DNA of 64,000 nucleotides, taken from assembly GCF_023156285.1 (NCBI RefSeq), contig NZ_JAKZAJ010000006.1, positions 62,001 through 126,000 of the forward strand. The letters are read 5' to 3'. The translations under genes were made by a program, and so were the position numbers. This document shows positions 27,834-39,591 of the stretch, piece by piece (position 1 is the stretch's first letter; the number at the start of each line of letters is the position of its first letter). This DNA is from Marinobacter koreensis. GTDB taxonomy: Bacteria > Pseudomonadota > Gammaproteobacteria > Pseudomonadales > Oleiphilaceae. The notes under the pieces were generated by a model. It was not told where the DNA came from. It did not search any database and saw nothing but the letters and a program-made list of their open reading frames with translations.

Positions 27834-30479
27834 GTGGCCGATTCCGATCTGGAAGCCCGCATCAGCAACGACCCGTCTCCAGTTCGGGCCGCCCGGGAGC
27901 TTTTGGCGGAACGTTACAACGCTGACGCCGAGGCATTTCGTCAGGGTGCCGATGTTCGCGCCCTCGTCCACGCCCGGGCACAGACCGTTGATCGCGTTCT
28001 GGATCTCATCTGGCACCGCTATCCGTTCGCCAGTTCAGAGGACATCGCTCTGATTGCTGTCGGCGGGTACGGTCGTGGCGAACTCCACCCCCACTCCGAT
28101 ATCGACCTGCTTATTCTCACCCGGAACGGGATTCGTGAAGAATGGCAGGACGACCTCGGCGCATTCGTGACACTGCTCTGGGATCTGAAGCTGGACATCG
28201 GGCACAGCGTGCGGAGTATCGAAGAATGCAAGGAAGCCGCGCGCGATGACGTCACCATTCTCACCAACCTTCTTGAAACCCGGACGATTTCAGGCCCCGA
28301 TAGCCTCCGACAGACCCTGAGCGAGGAGGTTTATTCCGACACCGTCAGCACCGACCGGGACTACTTCATTGCCAAGCGGGAAGAACAGCAACAGCGGCAT
28401 AAAAAGTACGGCAACACCGAATACAATCTGGAGCCTAACCTGAAGGGTTCGCCGGGCGCTCTTCGGGATATCCAGACCATTGGCTGGATTACCAAGCGCC
28501 ACTTCGGGCTCCAGAACATTGCCGATCTCACCCGTTTCAGCATTCTTACCGAGGAAGAACATCAGATCCTGTTCCAGGGCGAAACCTTCCTCTGGCAACT
28601 CAGGTTTGGCCTCCAGTTACTCGCCGACCGCAACGAAAACCGGCTGCTGTTCGATCATCAGCGGGCACTGGCAGAAATGCTGGGCTATCACGATGAAGGC
28701 AAGCGTCTTGGCGTCGAGCTTATGATGCAATCCTACTACCGAACCGTCCTGGCGCTCGCCGAGCTGACCGACGTTATCCTGCAATATTACGACGAAGCGA
28801 TTCTCGGAACCGGCCGGGAAGATGATATCCAGCCGCTCAACAAGCGGTTCCAGATCCGGAACCGGTACATCGAGGCGGTCAACAACCAGGTATTCGCCTA
28901 CGCCCCCTACGCCATCATGGAAATTTTCGTACTGATGGCACAGCACCCGGATATCAAAGGCATTCGTGCAACCACGATCCGTTCGCTGCGGGCCCATCGA
29001 CACCTGATCGACGACGCCTTCCGGTCGGACCTGGCCGTCACCACGCTGTTCATGGAGCTGTTACGCACTCCCCATGCGCTCGACGTGACGCTTTCGGCCA
29101 TGAAAAAGTACAACGTACTCGGTCGCTACCTGCCCGAGTTCGGACAGATCATCGGCCAGATGCAGCACGACCTGTTCCATATCTATACGGTCGATGCCCA
29201 CACCATGCGGGTCATCCGCAACATGGTTCGCCTGAACGGTTCCGAAGTCCGCACGGACTACCCGCTGGCATCGCGCCTGATCCATCGCCTGCCGAAGCTG
29301 GAAACCCTGTTCATTGCCGGCCTCTACCACGACATCGCCAAGGGTCGGGGTGGCGACCATTCCGAACTGGGCGCCGTCGATGTCGAAGCTTTCTGCGCCC
29401 GGCACCATTTGAGCGAACGGGACACCCAACTGGCCTCCTGGCTGGTCGAGAACCACCTGTTGATGTCCATGACGGCCCAACGCAAGGACATCTCGGACCC
29501 CGAGATTATTCATGCGTTCGCCCATGCGATGCCGAGCCAGGCCCACCTGGATTACCTCTATATCCTGACCGTCTGTGACATCAGCGCCACCAACCCGAAA
29601 CTCTGGAACACCTGGCGAGCCTCACTGCTGCGCCAGCTTTATATCGAAGCCAAGCGGGCATTGCGACGGGGCACAGAGAATCCGGTTGATCGGCGCGAGT
29701 GGGTGAATGCAACCCAGTCGGAAGCACGGGAAATCCTGCACGCACAGAACATGACAGACGAGCAGATCGACCGCGTCTGGGACACGGTGGAAGAGGATTA
29801 CTTCCTTCAGGACTCCACTGTCGACATTGCCTGGCAAACCGCGGCCATAATCCGTCACGGCAATAACCCGGATCCGTTGGTCCTGATCCGCGATACCCGG
29901 GGAGGACCTACCGACGGCTACTCCCAGATCATCATCTACATGAAAGACCGGGTCGCACTGTTTGCCGCCACCACGGCCGTCCTGGAGCAACTGAACCTGA
30001 ATATCGTGGACGCGCGCATCAGCTCGGGCCAGGGCCCCTATTCCATCAGCTCCTACGTGGTTCTGGACGAACAGGGACAGCCGCTCGGGGTCGATCCGGC
30101 ACGGAAGGAACGAGTGCGCAAACGCCTGATCGAGGAACTCGATGATCCGGAGGATTACCCGGACATTATTCACCGGCGTACACCGCGACAGCTCAAGCAC
30201 TTTGCGTTTCCAACCGAGGTCACCTTCTCCAACGATACCGGCAACCAGCGCACCGTCATGGAAGTGATCACACCGGACCGCCCCGGCCTTCTTGCCCGGA
30301 TTGGCCAGGTATTGCTGGAACATCGGGTCCGGCTGACGAACGCCAAGATCGCCACGCTCGGCGAGAGGGTCGAAGACGTGTTCTTTGTCACGGACGAAGA
30401 CGGTCATCCACTGAGCGATCTTGCGACCTGCCAACACCTCCAGGAAGACCTCTGCACCATGCTGGACGACATTCAATGA
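27834..30479 (+). CDS. glnD: PII uridylyltransferase / uridylyl-removing enzyme
   Basis: The 881-residue glutamine sensor that adds or removes UMP on PII proteins. The nucleotidyltransferase motif GGYGRGELHPHSDID is at residues 77-91, an HD hydrolase domain (LYHDIAKGRGGDHSELG) lies around 497-515, and two ACT domains occupy the last 200 residues. It uses a GTG start two bases after the map stop. The end overlaps dapC (ATGA). The map-glnD-dapC order is common in Pseudomonas-type genomes. Confidence 0.96.
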   Translation: MADSDLEARISNDPSPVRAARELLAERYNADAEAFRQGADVRALVHARAQTVDRVLDLIWHRYPFASSEDIALIAVGGYGRGELHPHSDIDLLILTRNGIREEWQDDLGAFVTLLWDLKLDIGHSVRSIEECKEAARDDVTILTNLLETRTISGPDSLRQTLSEEVYSDTVSTDRDYFIAKREEQQQRHKKYGNTEYNLEPNLKGSPGALRDIQTIGWITKRHFGLQNIADLTRFSILTEEEHQILFQGETFLWQLRFGLQLLADRNENRLLFDHQRALAEMLGYHDEGKRLGVELMMQSYYRTVLALAELTDVILQYYDEAILGTGREDDIQPLNKRFQIRNRYIEAVNNQVFAYAPYAIMEIFVLMAQHPDIKGIRATTIRSLRAHRHLIDDAFRSDLAVTTLFMELLRTPHALDVTLSAMKKYNVLGRYLPEFGQIIGQMQHDLFHIYTVDAHTMRVIRNMVRLNGSEVRTDYPLASRLIHRLPKLETLFIAGLYHDIAKGRGGDHSELGAVDVEAFCARHHLSERDTQLASWLVENHLLMSMTAQRKDISDPEIIHAFAHAMPSQAHLDYLYILTVCDISATNPKLWNTWRASLLRQLYIEAKRALRRGTENPVDRREWVNATQSEAREILHAQNMTDEQIDRVWDTVEEDYFLQDSTVDIAWQTAAIIRHGNNPDPLVLIRDTRGGPTDGYSQIIIYMKDRVALFAATTAVLEQLNLNIVDARISSGQGPYSISSYVVLDEQGQPLGVDPARKERVRKRLIEELDDPEDYPDIIHRRTPRQLKHFAFPTEVTFSNDTGNQRTVMEVITPDRPGLLARIGQVLLEHRVRLTNAKIATLGERVEDVFFVTDEDGHPLSDLATCQHLQEDLCTMLDDIQ

Positions 30480-31678
30480 ACCCGAACCTTGACCGTTTAC
30501 ACCCTTATCCATTCGAAAAACTGGCGAAACTCAAAGCGGGCATTTCTGTCCCTGAGCACCTGACACCGATATCGCTCGGCATCGGCGAGCCCAAGCACCC
30601 CTCTCCGGAATTCGTCAAGCAGGTGATCGCCGACAACCTGGACAAACTCGCAAACTATCCGACGACCAAAGGTACCGATGAACTCCGCACCACCATCGCA
30701 GACTGGGCGACCCGGCGCTTTCAACTGAAAGAAGGCACGCTCGATCCCGCACACCATATTGTCCCGGTGAACGGTACTCGCGAGGCCATTTTCGCCCTGG
30801 TTCAGGCGGTTATCGATTCCAGCAAACCCGCTGCTGTCGTGAGCCCCAACCCCTTCTATCAGATTTACGAAGGCGCATCATTTCTGGCCGGCGCCGATCC
30901 CGTTTATCTTCCCTGCGACGCCGGGAACGGCTTCATTCCGGATTTCGACCGGGTTCCGGAGTCCGTCTGGCAACAGTGCCAGATCCTGTTCCTGTGCTCT
31001 CCCGGCAATCCCAGTGGCGCGGTTATCGGACGGGATACGCTGGCCAGGGTGATTGAACTGGCGGATACCTATGACTTCCTCATTGCCTCCGACGAATGCT
31101 ACTCGGAGCTGTATCCGGACGAGGGCCAGCCGCCGGAAGGCTTGCTGCAGACCTGCGCAGCACTGGGTCGTCATGACTTCAGCCGCTGTATCGTGTTTCA
31201 CAGCCTGTCCAAACGCAGCAACCTGCCGGGACTGCGTTCGGGGTTTGTCGCCGGCGATGCGAAGGTACTGCAGGGCTATCTCAAATACCGCACCTACCAC
31301 GGATGCGCCATGCCCATTCACAACCAGCTGGCCAGCATCGCCGCCTGGCAGGACGAGGATCACGTGCGTGAAAACCGGGCTGCCTACCGGGCAAAATTCG
31401 AGGCCGTCGTTCCGATTCTGCGAGAAGTGATGGACGTCGACTTCCCGGACGCCGGATTCTATCTGTGGCCCGAAACCCCGATGGACGACGAAACCTTCGC
31501 GCGCGAATTGTCCGCGCAACAGAATGTGCATGTCCTCCCGGGCCGATATCTGTCCCGCACCATCGAAGGCCATAATCCCGGCGAAAACCGGGTTCGCATG
31601 GCACTGGTGGCGCCGCTGGAAGAATGCGTGGAGGCGGCCAACCGTATTGTTGAATTCGTAAAGGCAAACCAGACATGA
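30476..31678 (+). CDS. dapC: N-succinyldiaminopimelate aminotransferase
   Basis: Class I PLP aminotransferase of 400 residues, assigned to the succinylase branch of DAP/lysine synthesis. The PLP lysine lies in FHSLSKRSNLPGLRSGF, and CSPGNPSGAVIG is the usual cofactor loop. The start ATG overlaps the glnD stop by four bases. Substrate is inferred from gene context: dapD and dapE follow within 1.5 kb. ArgD can do this reaction in other bacteria, so the separate enzyme is notable but common in pseudomonads. Confidence 0.9.
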   Translation: MNPNLDRLHPYPFEKLAKLKAGISVPEHLTPISLGIGEPKHPSPEFVKQVIADNLDKLANYPTTKGTDELRTTIADWATRRFQLKEGTLDPAHHIVPVNGTREAIFALVQAVIDSSKPAAVVSPNPFYQIYEGASFLAGADPVYLPCDAGNGFIPDFDRVPESVWQQCQILFLCSPGNPSGAVIGRDTLARVIELADTYDFLIASDECYSELYPDEGQPPEGLLQTCAALGRHDFSRCIVFHSLSKRSNLPGLRSGFVAGDAKVLQGYLKYRTYHGCAMPIHNQLASIAAWQDEDHVRENRAAYRAKFEAVVPILREVMDVDFPDAGFYLWPETPMDDETFARELSAQQNVHVLPGRYLSRTIEGHNPGENRVRMALVAPLEECVEAANRIVEFVKANQT

Positions 31679-32022
31679 AGCTCTATGGCATCCGAAACTG
31701 CGATACCGTGAAAAAGGCCCGGAAGTGGCTGGACGAACAGGGCATTGGCTACGATTTTCACGACTTCAAGAAAGACGGGCTTGATGATGCCCTCCTGAAG
31801 CGCTGGGAGCAGGCAATTGGCTGGGAAACCCTGCTGAATCGCAGAGGAACCACCTGGCGCAAACTTCCGGAGGAGGTTCGTGATACCATTGGCGCCCAAT
31901 CCGCCCATGAGCTCATGCTTGAGAATCCATCGATCATAAAGCGGCCGGTTGTTGAGCATGACGGCAATGTCAGCGTGGGATTCAATGCAGACGATTGGGC
32001 CAAACGTTACTCAAACGCCTAA
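31675..32022 (+). CDS. ArsC/Spx-family thioredoxin-fold protein (YffB-like)
   Basis: A 115-residue thioredoxin-fold protein resembling YffB/Spx. Only one N-terminal cysteine is in the active-site position (IRNCDTVKKARKWL, C10), as in YffB and ArsC rather than CxxC thioredoxins. The conserved arginine region KRPVVEHDG is present. It overlaps dapC by four bases and precedes dapD, a conserved place for this family. A glutathione-linked reductase role has been proposed for relatives; true arsenate reduction is unlikely. Confidence 0.85.
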   Translation: MKLYGIRNCDTVKKARKWLDEQGIGYDFHDFKKDGLDDALLKRWEQAIGWETLLNRRGTTWRKLPEEVRDTIGAQSAHELMLENPSIIKRPVVEHDGNVSVGFNADDWAKRYSNA

Positions 32023-32055
32023 CTTCAAAACAGATCAGACAGGAGCAACCACCAG

Positions 32056-34207
<2,152 letters not shown>

Positions 34208-34234
34208 CAGGCAATACGTAAACGCTGTCTCCGC

Positions 34235-34453
34235 TCAGTAATGCGGGGGCGGCGTTTCCTCTTCCTCGCTCCGGATATTGGACGGGGACACTTCCTTGAG
34301 TTGCTTGTGCAACTGCCTTTTCGCGTCCCACAGCTCTCGAATGTCGAGCTCCTGACGGGCCAGCTGCTCACTCAGGGTATTGATGAGATCGTCCTGGAAT
34401 GCAATCCGTGTTTCCAGTTCGTCAAGCCTGCTTTGAAGGTCTTTCTGTGTCAT
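34235..34453 (-). CDS. slyX: SlyX family protein
   Basis: A 72-residue SlyX protein, almost entirely a coiled coil (about residues 4-50) and ending in the diagnostic PPPHY. Function in the cell is not settled; in enterobacteria it sits by slyD. Here it is convergent with dapE and divergent from the cold-shock-domain gene. Confidence 0.92.
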   Translation of the reverse strand: MTQKDLQSRLDELETRIAFQDDLINTLSEQLARQELDIRELWDAKRQLHKQLKEVSPSNIRSEEEETPPPHY

Positions 34454-34612
34454 GGGTTTGGTCAGTGCTCAGGGTAATCTGGTAATATTCCGCTTTTCTC
34501 CGCCGGGCCCCTGGTTTTCGGGGTGCGGCGGTTTTCACCGGCCGGATGACTGATTTTACCCGATATCCGGCTCTTTATCGTTAGCGCTCAAAAAATGGAG
34601 AACTATCTTTCA

Positions 34613-35167
34613 ATGCGTAATCCAGCCAAAGCGATCCTTGTTGCCATCCTGGTCGCCATTCCTGCTCCTTTCATTCTCGGTACCCTGCTGGTTGCCCTCA
34701 CACCGGAGCTGTTCCAGATCCTGTCCAAATCCGAGACCAGCGAACTGGCGACCAACACGCCGTTCGTTCTTGGTAGCGCCCAGGGCATTGCCGCCTATGT
34801 GATTGCCGTCGTCATTTTCGGACTTGCCGGTTTCTTTGCGATTGCTCTCGCCGCCAAACAGCAGCCAGCGCAGCGCAGCACAGGCCAGTCACAGTCTTCG
34901 CGCAATCAAAGTCGTTACGAGGAAGAGGAAAACGATTACGACGACACCACACCGGAAGGCGACGAAGAAGGCACGGTAAAATGGTTCAACGTGAAAAAGG
35001 GCTTCGGCTTCATCGTAAGGGACAGAGGTGATGAAGTGTTTGTTCACTTCCGGGCCATCCGCGGCCGCGGACGCCGCGTTCTCCGCCAGGGCCAACTGGT
35101 TCGTTTCAACGTTGTTGAAGCGGAAAAGGGCTTGCAGGCGGACAACGTCTCCATCCTGAGCGACTGA
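34613..35167 (+). CDS. Membrane-anchored cold-shock-domain protein
   Basis: A fusion of 184 residues. Two hydrophobic segments (about residues 6-30 and 56-80) are followed by a polar, acidic linker (about 85-118, EEEENDYDD) and a complete cold-shock domain (about 120-184) with RNP1-like KGFGFI and RNP2-like VFVHF. This would tether a single-strand nucleic-acid-binding domain to the inner membrane on the cytoplasmic side. The start is unsure: ATG at 34595 is in frame, but GGAGA lies between it and the ATG at 34613 and could be the ribosome binding site. Ligand and role are unknown. Confidence 0.85.
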   Translation: MRNPAKAILVAILVAIPAPFILGTLLVALTPELFQILSKSETSELATNTPFVLGSAQGIAAYVIAVVIFGLAGFFAIALAAKQQPAQRSTGQSQSSRNQSRYEEEENDYDDTTPEGDEEGTVKWFNVKKGFGFIVRDRGDEVFVHFRAIRGRGRRVLRQGQLVRFNVVEAEKGLQADNVSILSD

Positions 35168-35189
35168 ATCAGCCGCTTCGTGAATCATG

Positions 35190-35218
35190 AAAAAGGCAGC
35201 CTCCCGGCTGCCTTTTTC
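35190..35218. terminator. Bidirectional intrinsic terminator
   Basis: AAAAAGGCAGC and GCTGCCTTTTT flank a 6-base loop between two convergent genes, so it can end transcription from both sides. Confidence 0.88.
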
Positions 35219-35591
35219 AGTTCCAGACGACCATTTTCTCCCCCCGGTCATCCAGACGCCACCACTTTTCATCCTCAACGGGATCTCCCTCTTTCCAGTC
35301 GCCGGGGCTGCAACGGATTTCGGTTTCCATGGCCCGCCAGGCACTGCGGGCACAGTCGAGATCACTGTTCCACGGCAATGAGTCACCCTCAAGCACCAGT
35401 GACGTAAACCGTTTACCGAATGCCCCGGGGTATAGCGTGATCCGGAGACGTCCGCCTTCATACTCTGCGAAGCCCTTGGCCACCTTCGCGGTATCCGAGT
35501 CGTCAAGATCAAGCTTATCGACGTGTACTTCCAGCCAGGCAGATACCTGGCCGGGCTCCAGATCACGAATGTAGATTTCCAGATCCTGCAC
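35217..35591 (-). CDS. Hypothetical protein
   Basis: A 124-residue acidic protein not recognised as a known family. It has alternating hydrophobic stretches suggesting beta structure, an unusual run of tryptophans (WLEV, LPWN, AWRAM, DWKEG, KWWRL, VVWN) and no signal peptide or membrane helix. The GTG at 35591 has GGGAG upstream; the frame remains open to 35657. It overlaps the end of the Clp-like gene by 29 bp in another frame on the same strand, so the two are likely co-expressed. Confidence 0.7.
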   Translation of the reverse strand: MQDLEIYIRDLEPGQVSAWLEVHVDKLDLDDSDTAKVAKGFAEYEGGRLRITLYPGAFGKRFTSLVLEGDSLPWNSDLDCARSAWRAMETEIRCSPGDWKEGDPVEDEKWWRLDDRGEKMVVWN

Positions 35592-36972
35592 TCGCGGATT
35601 CTCCCTGCTGCTGTTCACAATGGTGCACATAGTGAACCGGGCCGGGGCGCGCCGCAACCCATCTTTCCAGCTCCTGGCGCAAATCAGCCACGGTCAGAGT
35701 ACGCAAGGTTCCCTCTCTCTGGCGCTCATGCCACGCTACCTCGGCCGCCGCTTTCTGCAATTCCAGAGCATCCAACGCTTCCTCGATAGGAGCCACCGGC
35801 TGATTGCGGGCGATCGCCACCAGGCTCTGGCGTCGGAGCGTATCTGCCTGGGCGGCCAGCACCTTTGCCTCTCCGGGTCCCTGCCGCGCGAACAGGTCGA
35901 GCCGTGCTGCGGCACGCTCAACCCACTGAAGCAAACCTCCCGGTGTCGAGACTGTCCGGTTCTGTCTGGAACAGGCGTATCGGATTGCGGCCGGCGTCAG
36001 CTCTACCGACCGGCTTTTTTCGATCCGGGATTGATGGCTGGTCAGTATCGCCTGCCGCTGAACCCGACTGCAGGCGGGCAACGTCGCCGATTCAAGGGTT
36101 CGCCCCAATTGACGCTCCAGCCGCTCAACTGAATCATCCGGTCCGCCTTCCGGCCCCAGCAGCAACATCGGCCCGGCCCACCGCAGGATCAGTTCACGAG
36201 TCGCCGTTTCTCTGGCAACGACCACCTCGAGCAGGTCCGCCGGCGAGGTATTATCCAGTATAAGAACCGGCCAGGCATGGGAATGATCTCCATCGACGCC
36301 ACTGGGGATCTTCGGCCATTCAACGGCGTGCGTTTCGGATTCCCGCCTCACGTCGAATAACACGTAATCGCGATCCAACATCGGCGTGAGACAGTTCAGC
36401 CACGAGGATTTACCAGCTCCCCGCTCCCCTCGCAGCCAGAACAAGGCACCGGCATTGGCCGAGAAGGCAACCGCGATCTCCTCGGCCAGTGCCAACCAGT
36501 CGGAATCGGTCACGGTGATGGGCACATGGCCCCGGGTGACCGGCTCCGGAGTCAGACAACCGGAGTCTCCAACCGGCCAGTCCCCGATCGTCTCCAGAAC
36601 CGCCACATAGGCCTTGCCCTGAAGTCGCTCCGTTCCCCGGACCAACGCTGACAGCAGGTGCGACCATGTCAGCCAGGGGCCGAGGTATATTTCCCGGGCG
36701 CAGGCCAGCCAATAAGTCAGTTGCGACGACAGGGCGCCCTCTGCGCCGACCTCGGTGATAATGGGCTGCTCGCACTGAATGGTCCGCACCAGTTCGTCCA
36801 GATCCACGCCGCGCCCGACCATGAAACGGGTCAACCCGGGCTCGGTGTCCAGCAGCGCGAGCAGAAAATCCTCAGCGGTGATCACGGTGCCACCGCGGCG
36901 TTCCACCTGCTCGCGGGCCTTGACCAACGCGGCTTGTCCTTCCGGTGCCAGGCATCCTTGCCAGTCCTCCAT
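35563..36972 (-). CDS. Clp N-domain protein with a degenerate single AAA module
   Basis: A 469-residue protein. Residues 1-140 look like the double Clp N repeat (EGQAALVKAREQVERRGG...AEDFLLALL, a second repeat near 85-140). A P-loop follows (GERGAGKSS at 182-190). The expected Walker B glutamate is absent: the segment reads VLILDNTS where ClpA/B have an acidic D-E pair. There is no second AAA ring domain, and the C-terminal 150 residues are helical and arginine-rich with a partial Clp-like lid. It cannot be a standard ClpA, ClpB or ClpV unfoldase. AAGGAG precedes the ATG at 36972. The partner and role are unknown. Confidence 0.7.
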   Translation of the reverse strand: MEDWQGCLAPEGQAALVKAREQVERRGGTVITAEDFLLALLDTEPGLTRFMVGRGVDLDELVRTIQCEQPIITEVGAEGALSSQLTYWLACAREIYLGPWLTWSHLLSALVRGTERLQGKAYVAVLETIGDWPVGDSGCLTPEPVTRGHVPITVTDSDWLALAEEIAVAFSANAGALFWLRGERGAGKSSWLNCLTPMLDRDYVLFDVRRESETHAVEWPKIPSGVDGDHSHAWPVLILDNTSPADLLEVVVARETATRELILRWAGPMLLLGPEGGPDDSVERLERQLGRTLESATLPACSRVQRQAILTSHQSRIEKSRSVELTPAAIRYACSRQNRTVSTPGGLLQWVERAAARLDLFARQGPGEAKVLAAQADTLRRQSLVAIARNQPVAPIEEALDALELQKAAAEVAWHERQREGTLRTLTVADLRQELERWVAARPGPVHYVHHCEQQQGESASAGSGNLHS

Positions 36973-37034
36973 CACACTCTCCTTGTGTTGTCTTCAGATT
37001 GCCGCCTGTCCGTTGGCGACGGGTGGTGTATTGT

Positions 37035-37475
37035 TTACCAGCTGCCGGTGTTCTCCATACTTGCCCAGGGCTCCCGGGCCGGTAGCGCCTCGCCCTTCTG
37101 GAGCAGCTCGATGGAGATATTATCCGGGGTACGGACGAACGCCATATAGCCATCCCGAGGCGGGCGATTAATGGTCACGCCGTTCGCCTGGAGCTTTTCA
37201 CACAGGGCATAGATATCGTCAACCCGATAGGCGAGATGGCCAAAATTCCGCCCTCCCGTATACTCCTCCGGGTCCCAGTTGTAGGTGAGTTCGATCATCG
37301 GTGCCCGATCCTCACGGGCGCGCGCCTCATCTTCCGGGGCTGCCAGGAAAACCAGTGTAAAGCGCCCTTTTTCGCTACTTTTCCGACTGATCTCGACCAT
37401 TCCCAGGAGATCACAGAAAAAATGAAGCGTTTCGTCGAGATTGCTAACACGAATCATCGTATGTAAATACTGCAT
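37035..37475 (-). CDS. gloA: Lactoylglutathione lyase (glyoxalase I)
   Basis: Glyoxalase I of 146 residues, converting the methylglyoxal-glutathione adduct to lactoylglutathione. The metal ligands are at the expected four sites: H6 (YLHTMIRV), the glutamate in MIELTYNW, the histidine in FGHLAYRV, and the glutamate in [15 protein letters not shown] precedes the ATG. It is divergent from the DUF1853 gene. Confidence 0.93.
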   Translation of the reverse strand: MQYLHTMIRVSNLDETLHFFCDLLGMVEISRKSSEKGRFTLVFLAAPEDEARAREDRAPMIELTYNWDPEEYTGGRNFGHLAYRVDDIYALCEKLQANGVTINRPPRDGYMAFVRTPDNISIELLQKGEALPAREPWASMENTGSW

Positions 37476-37554
37476 ACTGGCTCCTTGGTGCTGTCAGTCC
37501 AGCAAGATTTAATGTTTACCGAATCCTGTGCACAGTTTACGGTATTCTTTCGCT

Positions 37555-38466
37555 ATGAGTGAGAATACGGACACCCGTCTTTTATTGCCATTCCGTCACC
37601 CGTCGGTACGACACCTGGCGTGGACATGCACTGCCCCCCAACTGCTGCACTGTAACCAGAGCTTCGAACCAGCGTGCTACCTGCCGACCACCTACCTGCA
37701 GACTCTTCTGGAATGGGATCGCGAGCCAGCGCGGATCCCGAAAGCCCTGACGGAAGCACCGCCCCGACGGCTCGGTTTCTATTTCGAACGACTCTACGAA
37801 AGCCTGCTTACCGACCTCCTCGGATGGGACGTCCTCCTGAAAAACCAGCAGATACAAACGGGCGGGCGAACCCTGGGCGAGCTGGACTTTGTGGTGTTCA
37901 ACAGAACCGATGATCGAATCGAACATCACGAAATCGCCATCAAGTTCTACCTGGGCGTACCAGGCGATAATGAACCGGATCGTTGGTATGGCCCCAATGC
38001 CAGGGATCGCCTGGACCTGAAAACGGACCGGCTGCTGAACCAGCAGGCCCAGCTCACCCGACGCCCCGAGACACACCACCTGCTGGAACAACGGGGCATC
38101 ACCGCGCCACTGGTGTCTAGGGTGTTTATGCCCGGGTATCTCTTCTATCCGGACGACGGGACAACCGAAATCTCCGTGCCCCCGACAACGCCCGCGGATC
38201 ATCTGCACGGTACCTGGCACTACGCCTCGCAGATCCGGCGGGCAGATATCGCCCGTTGCGTGCCGCTCCGTAAGCCCCACTGGATTGGCCCGTGGAGCCA
38301 GACTACCGAGCCGGATCCCGCCGACTCGGAAGCGGCCTTGGCTTTGATCCTCCAACGCAATATCCCGCAGCTTTTTGCAGAACTGGAACGGGACAGCGCA
38401 TCCGGCGTCTGGACCGAACAGCGGCGGTTTTTCCTGGTTCCCAATAGCTGGCCCGCAAACGGCTGA
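37555..38466 (+). CDS. DUF1853 family protein
   Basis: A 303-residue cytosolic protein that resembles the DUF1853 family of gammaproteobacteria. The LGELDFVVFNR...EIAIKFYLG stretch has the D...E-x-K spacing of a PD-(D/E)xK nuclease-like core (about residues 105-135). That reading is inference; nuclease activity is not established. The ATG at 37555 is preferred to the ORF opening at 37528 because MSENTDTRLLLPFRHPSVRHLAW is the usual beginning. Confidence 0.8.
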   Translation: MSENTDTRLLLPFRHPSVRHLAWTCTAPQLLHCNQSFEPACYLPTTYLQTLLEWDREPARIPKALTEAPPRRLGFYFERLYESLLTDLLGWDVLLKNQQIQTGGRTLGELDFVVFNRTDDRIEHHEIAIKFYLGVPGDNEPDRWYGPNARDRLDLKTDRLLNQQAQLTRRPETHHLLEQRGITAPLVSRVFMPGYLFYPDDGTTEISVPPTTPADHLHGTWHYASQIRRADIARCVPLRKPHWIGPWSQTTEPDPADSEAALALILQRNIPQLFAELERDSASGVWTEQRRFFLVPNSWPANG

Positions 38467-38559
38467 GCTGCAACCAATGCGACGACGTTGACCTCGCGGA
38501 CGTTCTCCGGCACTCTAATCTGGTTTCGTTATGCAACCTAAAACACAAGGAACCCGATC

Positions 38560-39585
38560 GTGAGCGAATACAGAAACAGAGCCATCGTGCTGAAGCAGCG
38601 CCCGCAGGGTGAAATCCAGGAAGGCGACCTGGCCATGGAAGCCCGTCCTGTGCGCGCCCCGGGGGAAGGCGAAGTCGTCGCCCAGGTGCTCTGGCTGTCG
38701 CTGGATCCCTATATGCGGCCTCGCATGAACGATGCCAAAGGCTACATGGACCCCATCGGGATCGACGAAGTGATTGTGGGCGAGAGCGTCGCCCGGGTGG
38801 TCGAATCCCGCTCGGACAAACTCAAGGTGGGCGACCTCGTAACCTGCTACTCCGGCTGGCAGGAGTACGTCACCTTTCCGGCTGATGCGCCGATGGTCTA
38901 CAAGATCCACCAGAAGAACAACGTTCCCCTACAGACCTACCTGGGCGTTGCCGGCATGCCCGGACGCACCGGTTACTGCGGACTGATGTACGTTGGCAAG
39001 CCCAAAGCCGGCGACACGGTCGTGGTATCTGCCGCCTCCGGACCGGTCGGCACCGTGGTCGGCCAGACCGCAAAACAGGAGGGATGCCGGGTGGTAGGCG
39101 TTGCCGGCGGACCGGAAAAGTGTCGCTTCGTGACGGATGAACTGGGCTTCGACGCCTGCGTCGACTACAAGGCCGGTAACCTTGAGGACGACCTGAAGGC
39201 GGCCTGCCCCGACGGCATCGACATCTACTTTGAAAACGTCGGTGGCGCCGTCACCAAAGCCGTCGCACCACTGCTTAATCCGGGCGCCCGTGTTCCCATC
39301 TGTGGCTACGTATCCGCCTACAACGCCAAAGACATGAGCGAAGTGGAAACGCCGTTCCAGATTCTCAAGGCGCTGGACCCGGTGCCTGAGCACCGTTTTT
39401 TCCTGGTCACCGAATGGCAGGATCGCCACCAGGAGATCACACAGATACTGGCGGACAGGGTAGCCAGTGGCGAGCTGAAATACCGCGAGACCATTGCCGA
39501 GGGCCTGGACAGTGCCATTGACGCCTTCAAAGGCATGCTGAAGGGCCGCAATTTCGGCAAGCAGTTGGTTCACATCGCGGACTGA
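38560..39585 (+). CDS. NADP-dependent medium-chain oxidoreductase (CurA/YncB-like)
   Basis: Zinc-independent MDR-family enzyme of 341 residues, similar to leukotriene B4 dehydrogenase and E. coli CurA, which reduce alpha,beta-unsaturated ketones. The substrate domain contains SLDPYMRPRM, and the Rossmann motif AASGPVGTVVGQ lies near residues 149-160. It uses GTG as the start codon with AAGGAA upstream. No neighbour indicates the natural substrate. Confidence 0.88.
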   Translation: MSEYRNRAIVLKQRPQGEIQEGDLAMEARPVRAPGEGEVVAQVLWLSLDPYMRPRMNDAKGYMDPIGIDEVIVGESVARVVESRSDKLKVGDLVTCYSGWQEYVTFPADAPMVYKIHQKNNVPLQTYLGVAGMPGRTGYCGLMYVGKPKAGDTVVVSAASGPVGTVVGQTAKQEGCRVVGVAGGPEKCRFVTDELGFDACVDYKAGNLEDDLKAACPDGIDIYFENVGGAVTKAVAPLLNPGARVPICGYVSAYNAKDMSEVETPFQILKALDPVPEHRFFLVTEWQDRHQEITQILADRVASGELKYRETIAEGLDSAIDAFKGMLKGRNFGKQLVHIAD

Positions 39586-39591
39586 GGCACC

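Noticed and set aside
31675..32022. Arsenate reductase
   Set aside because: No arsenic genes nearby; the place inside the dap block and overall sequence fit the YffB-like group.
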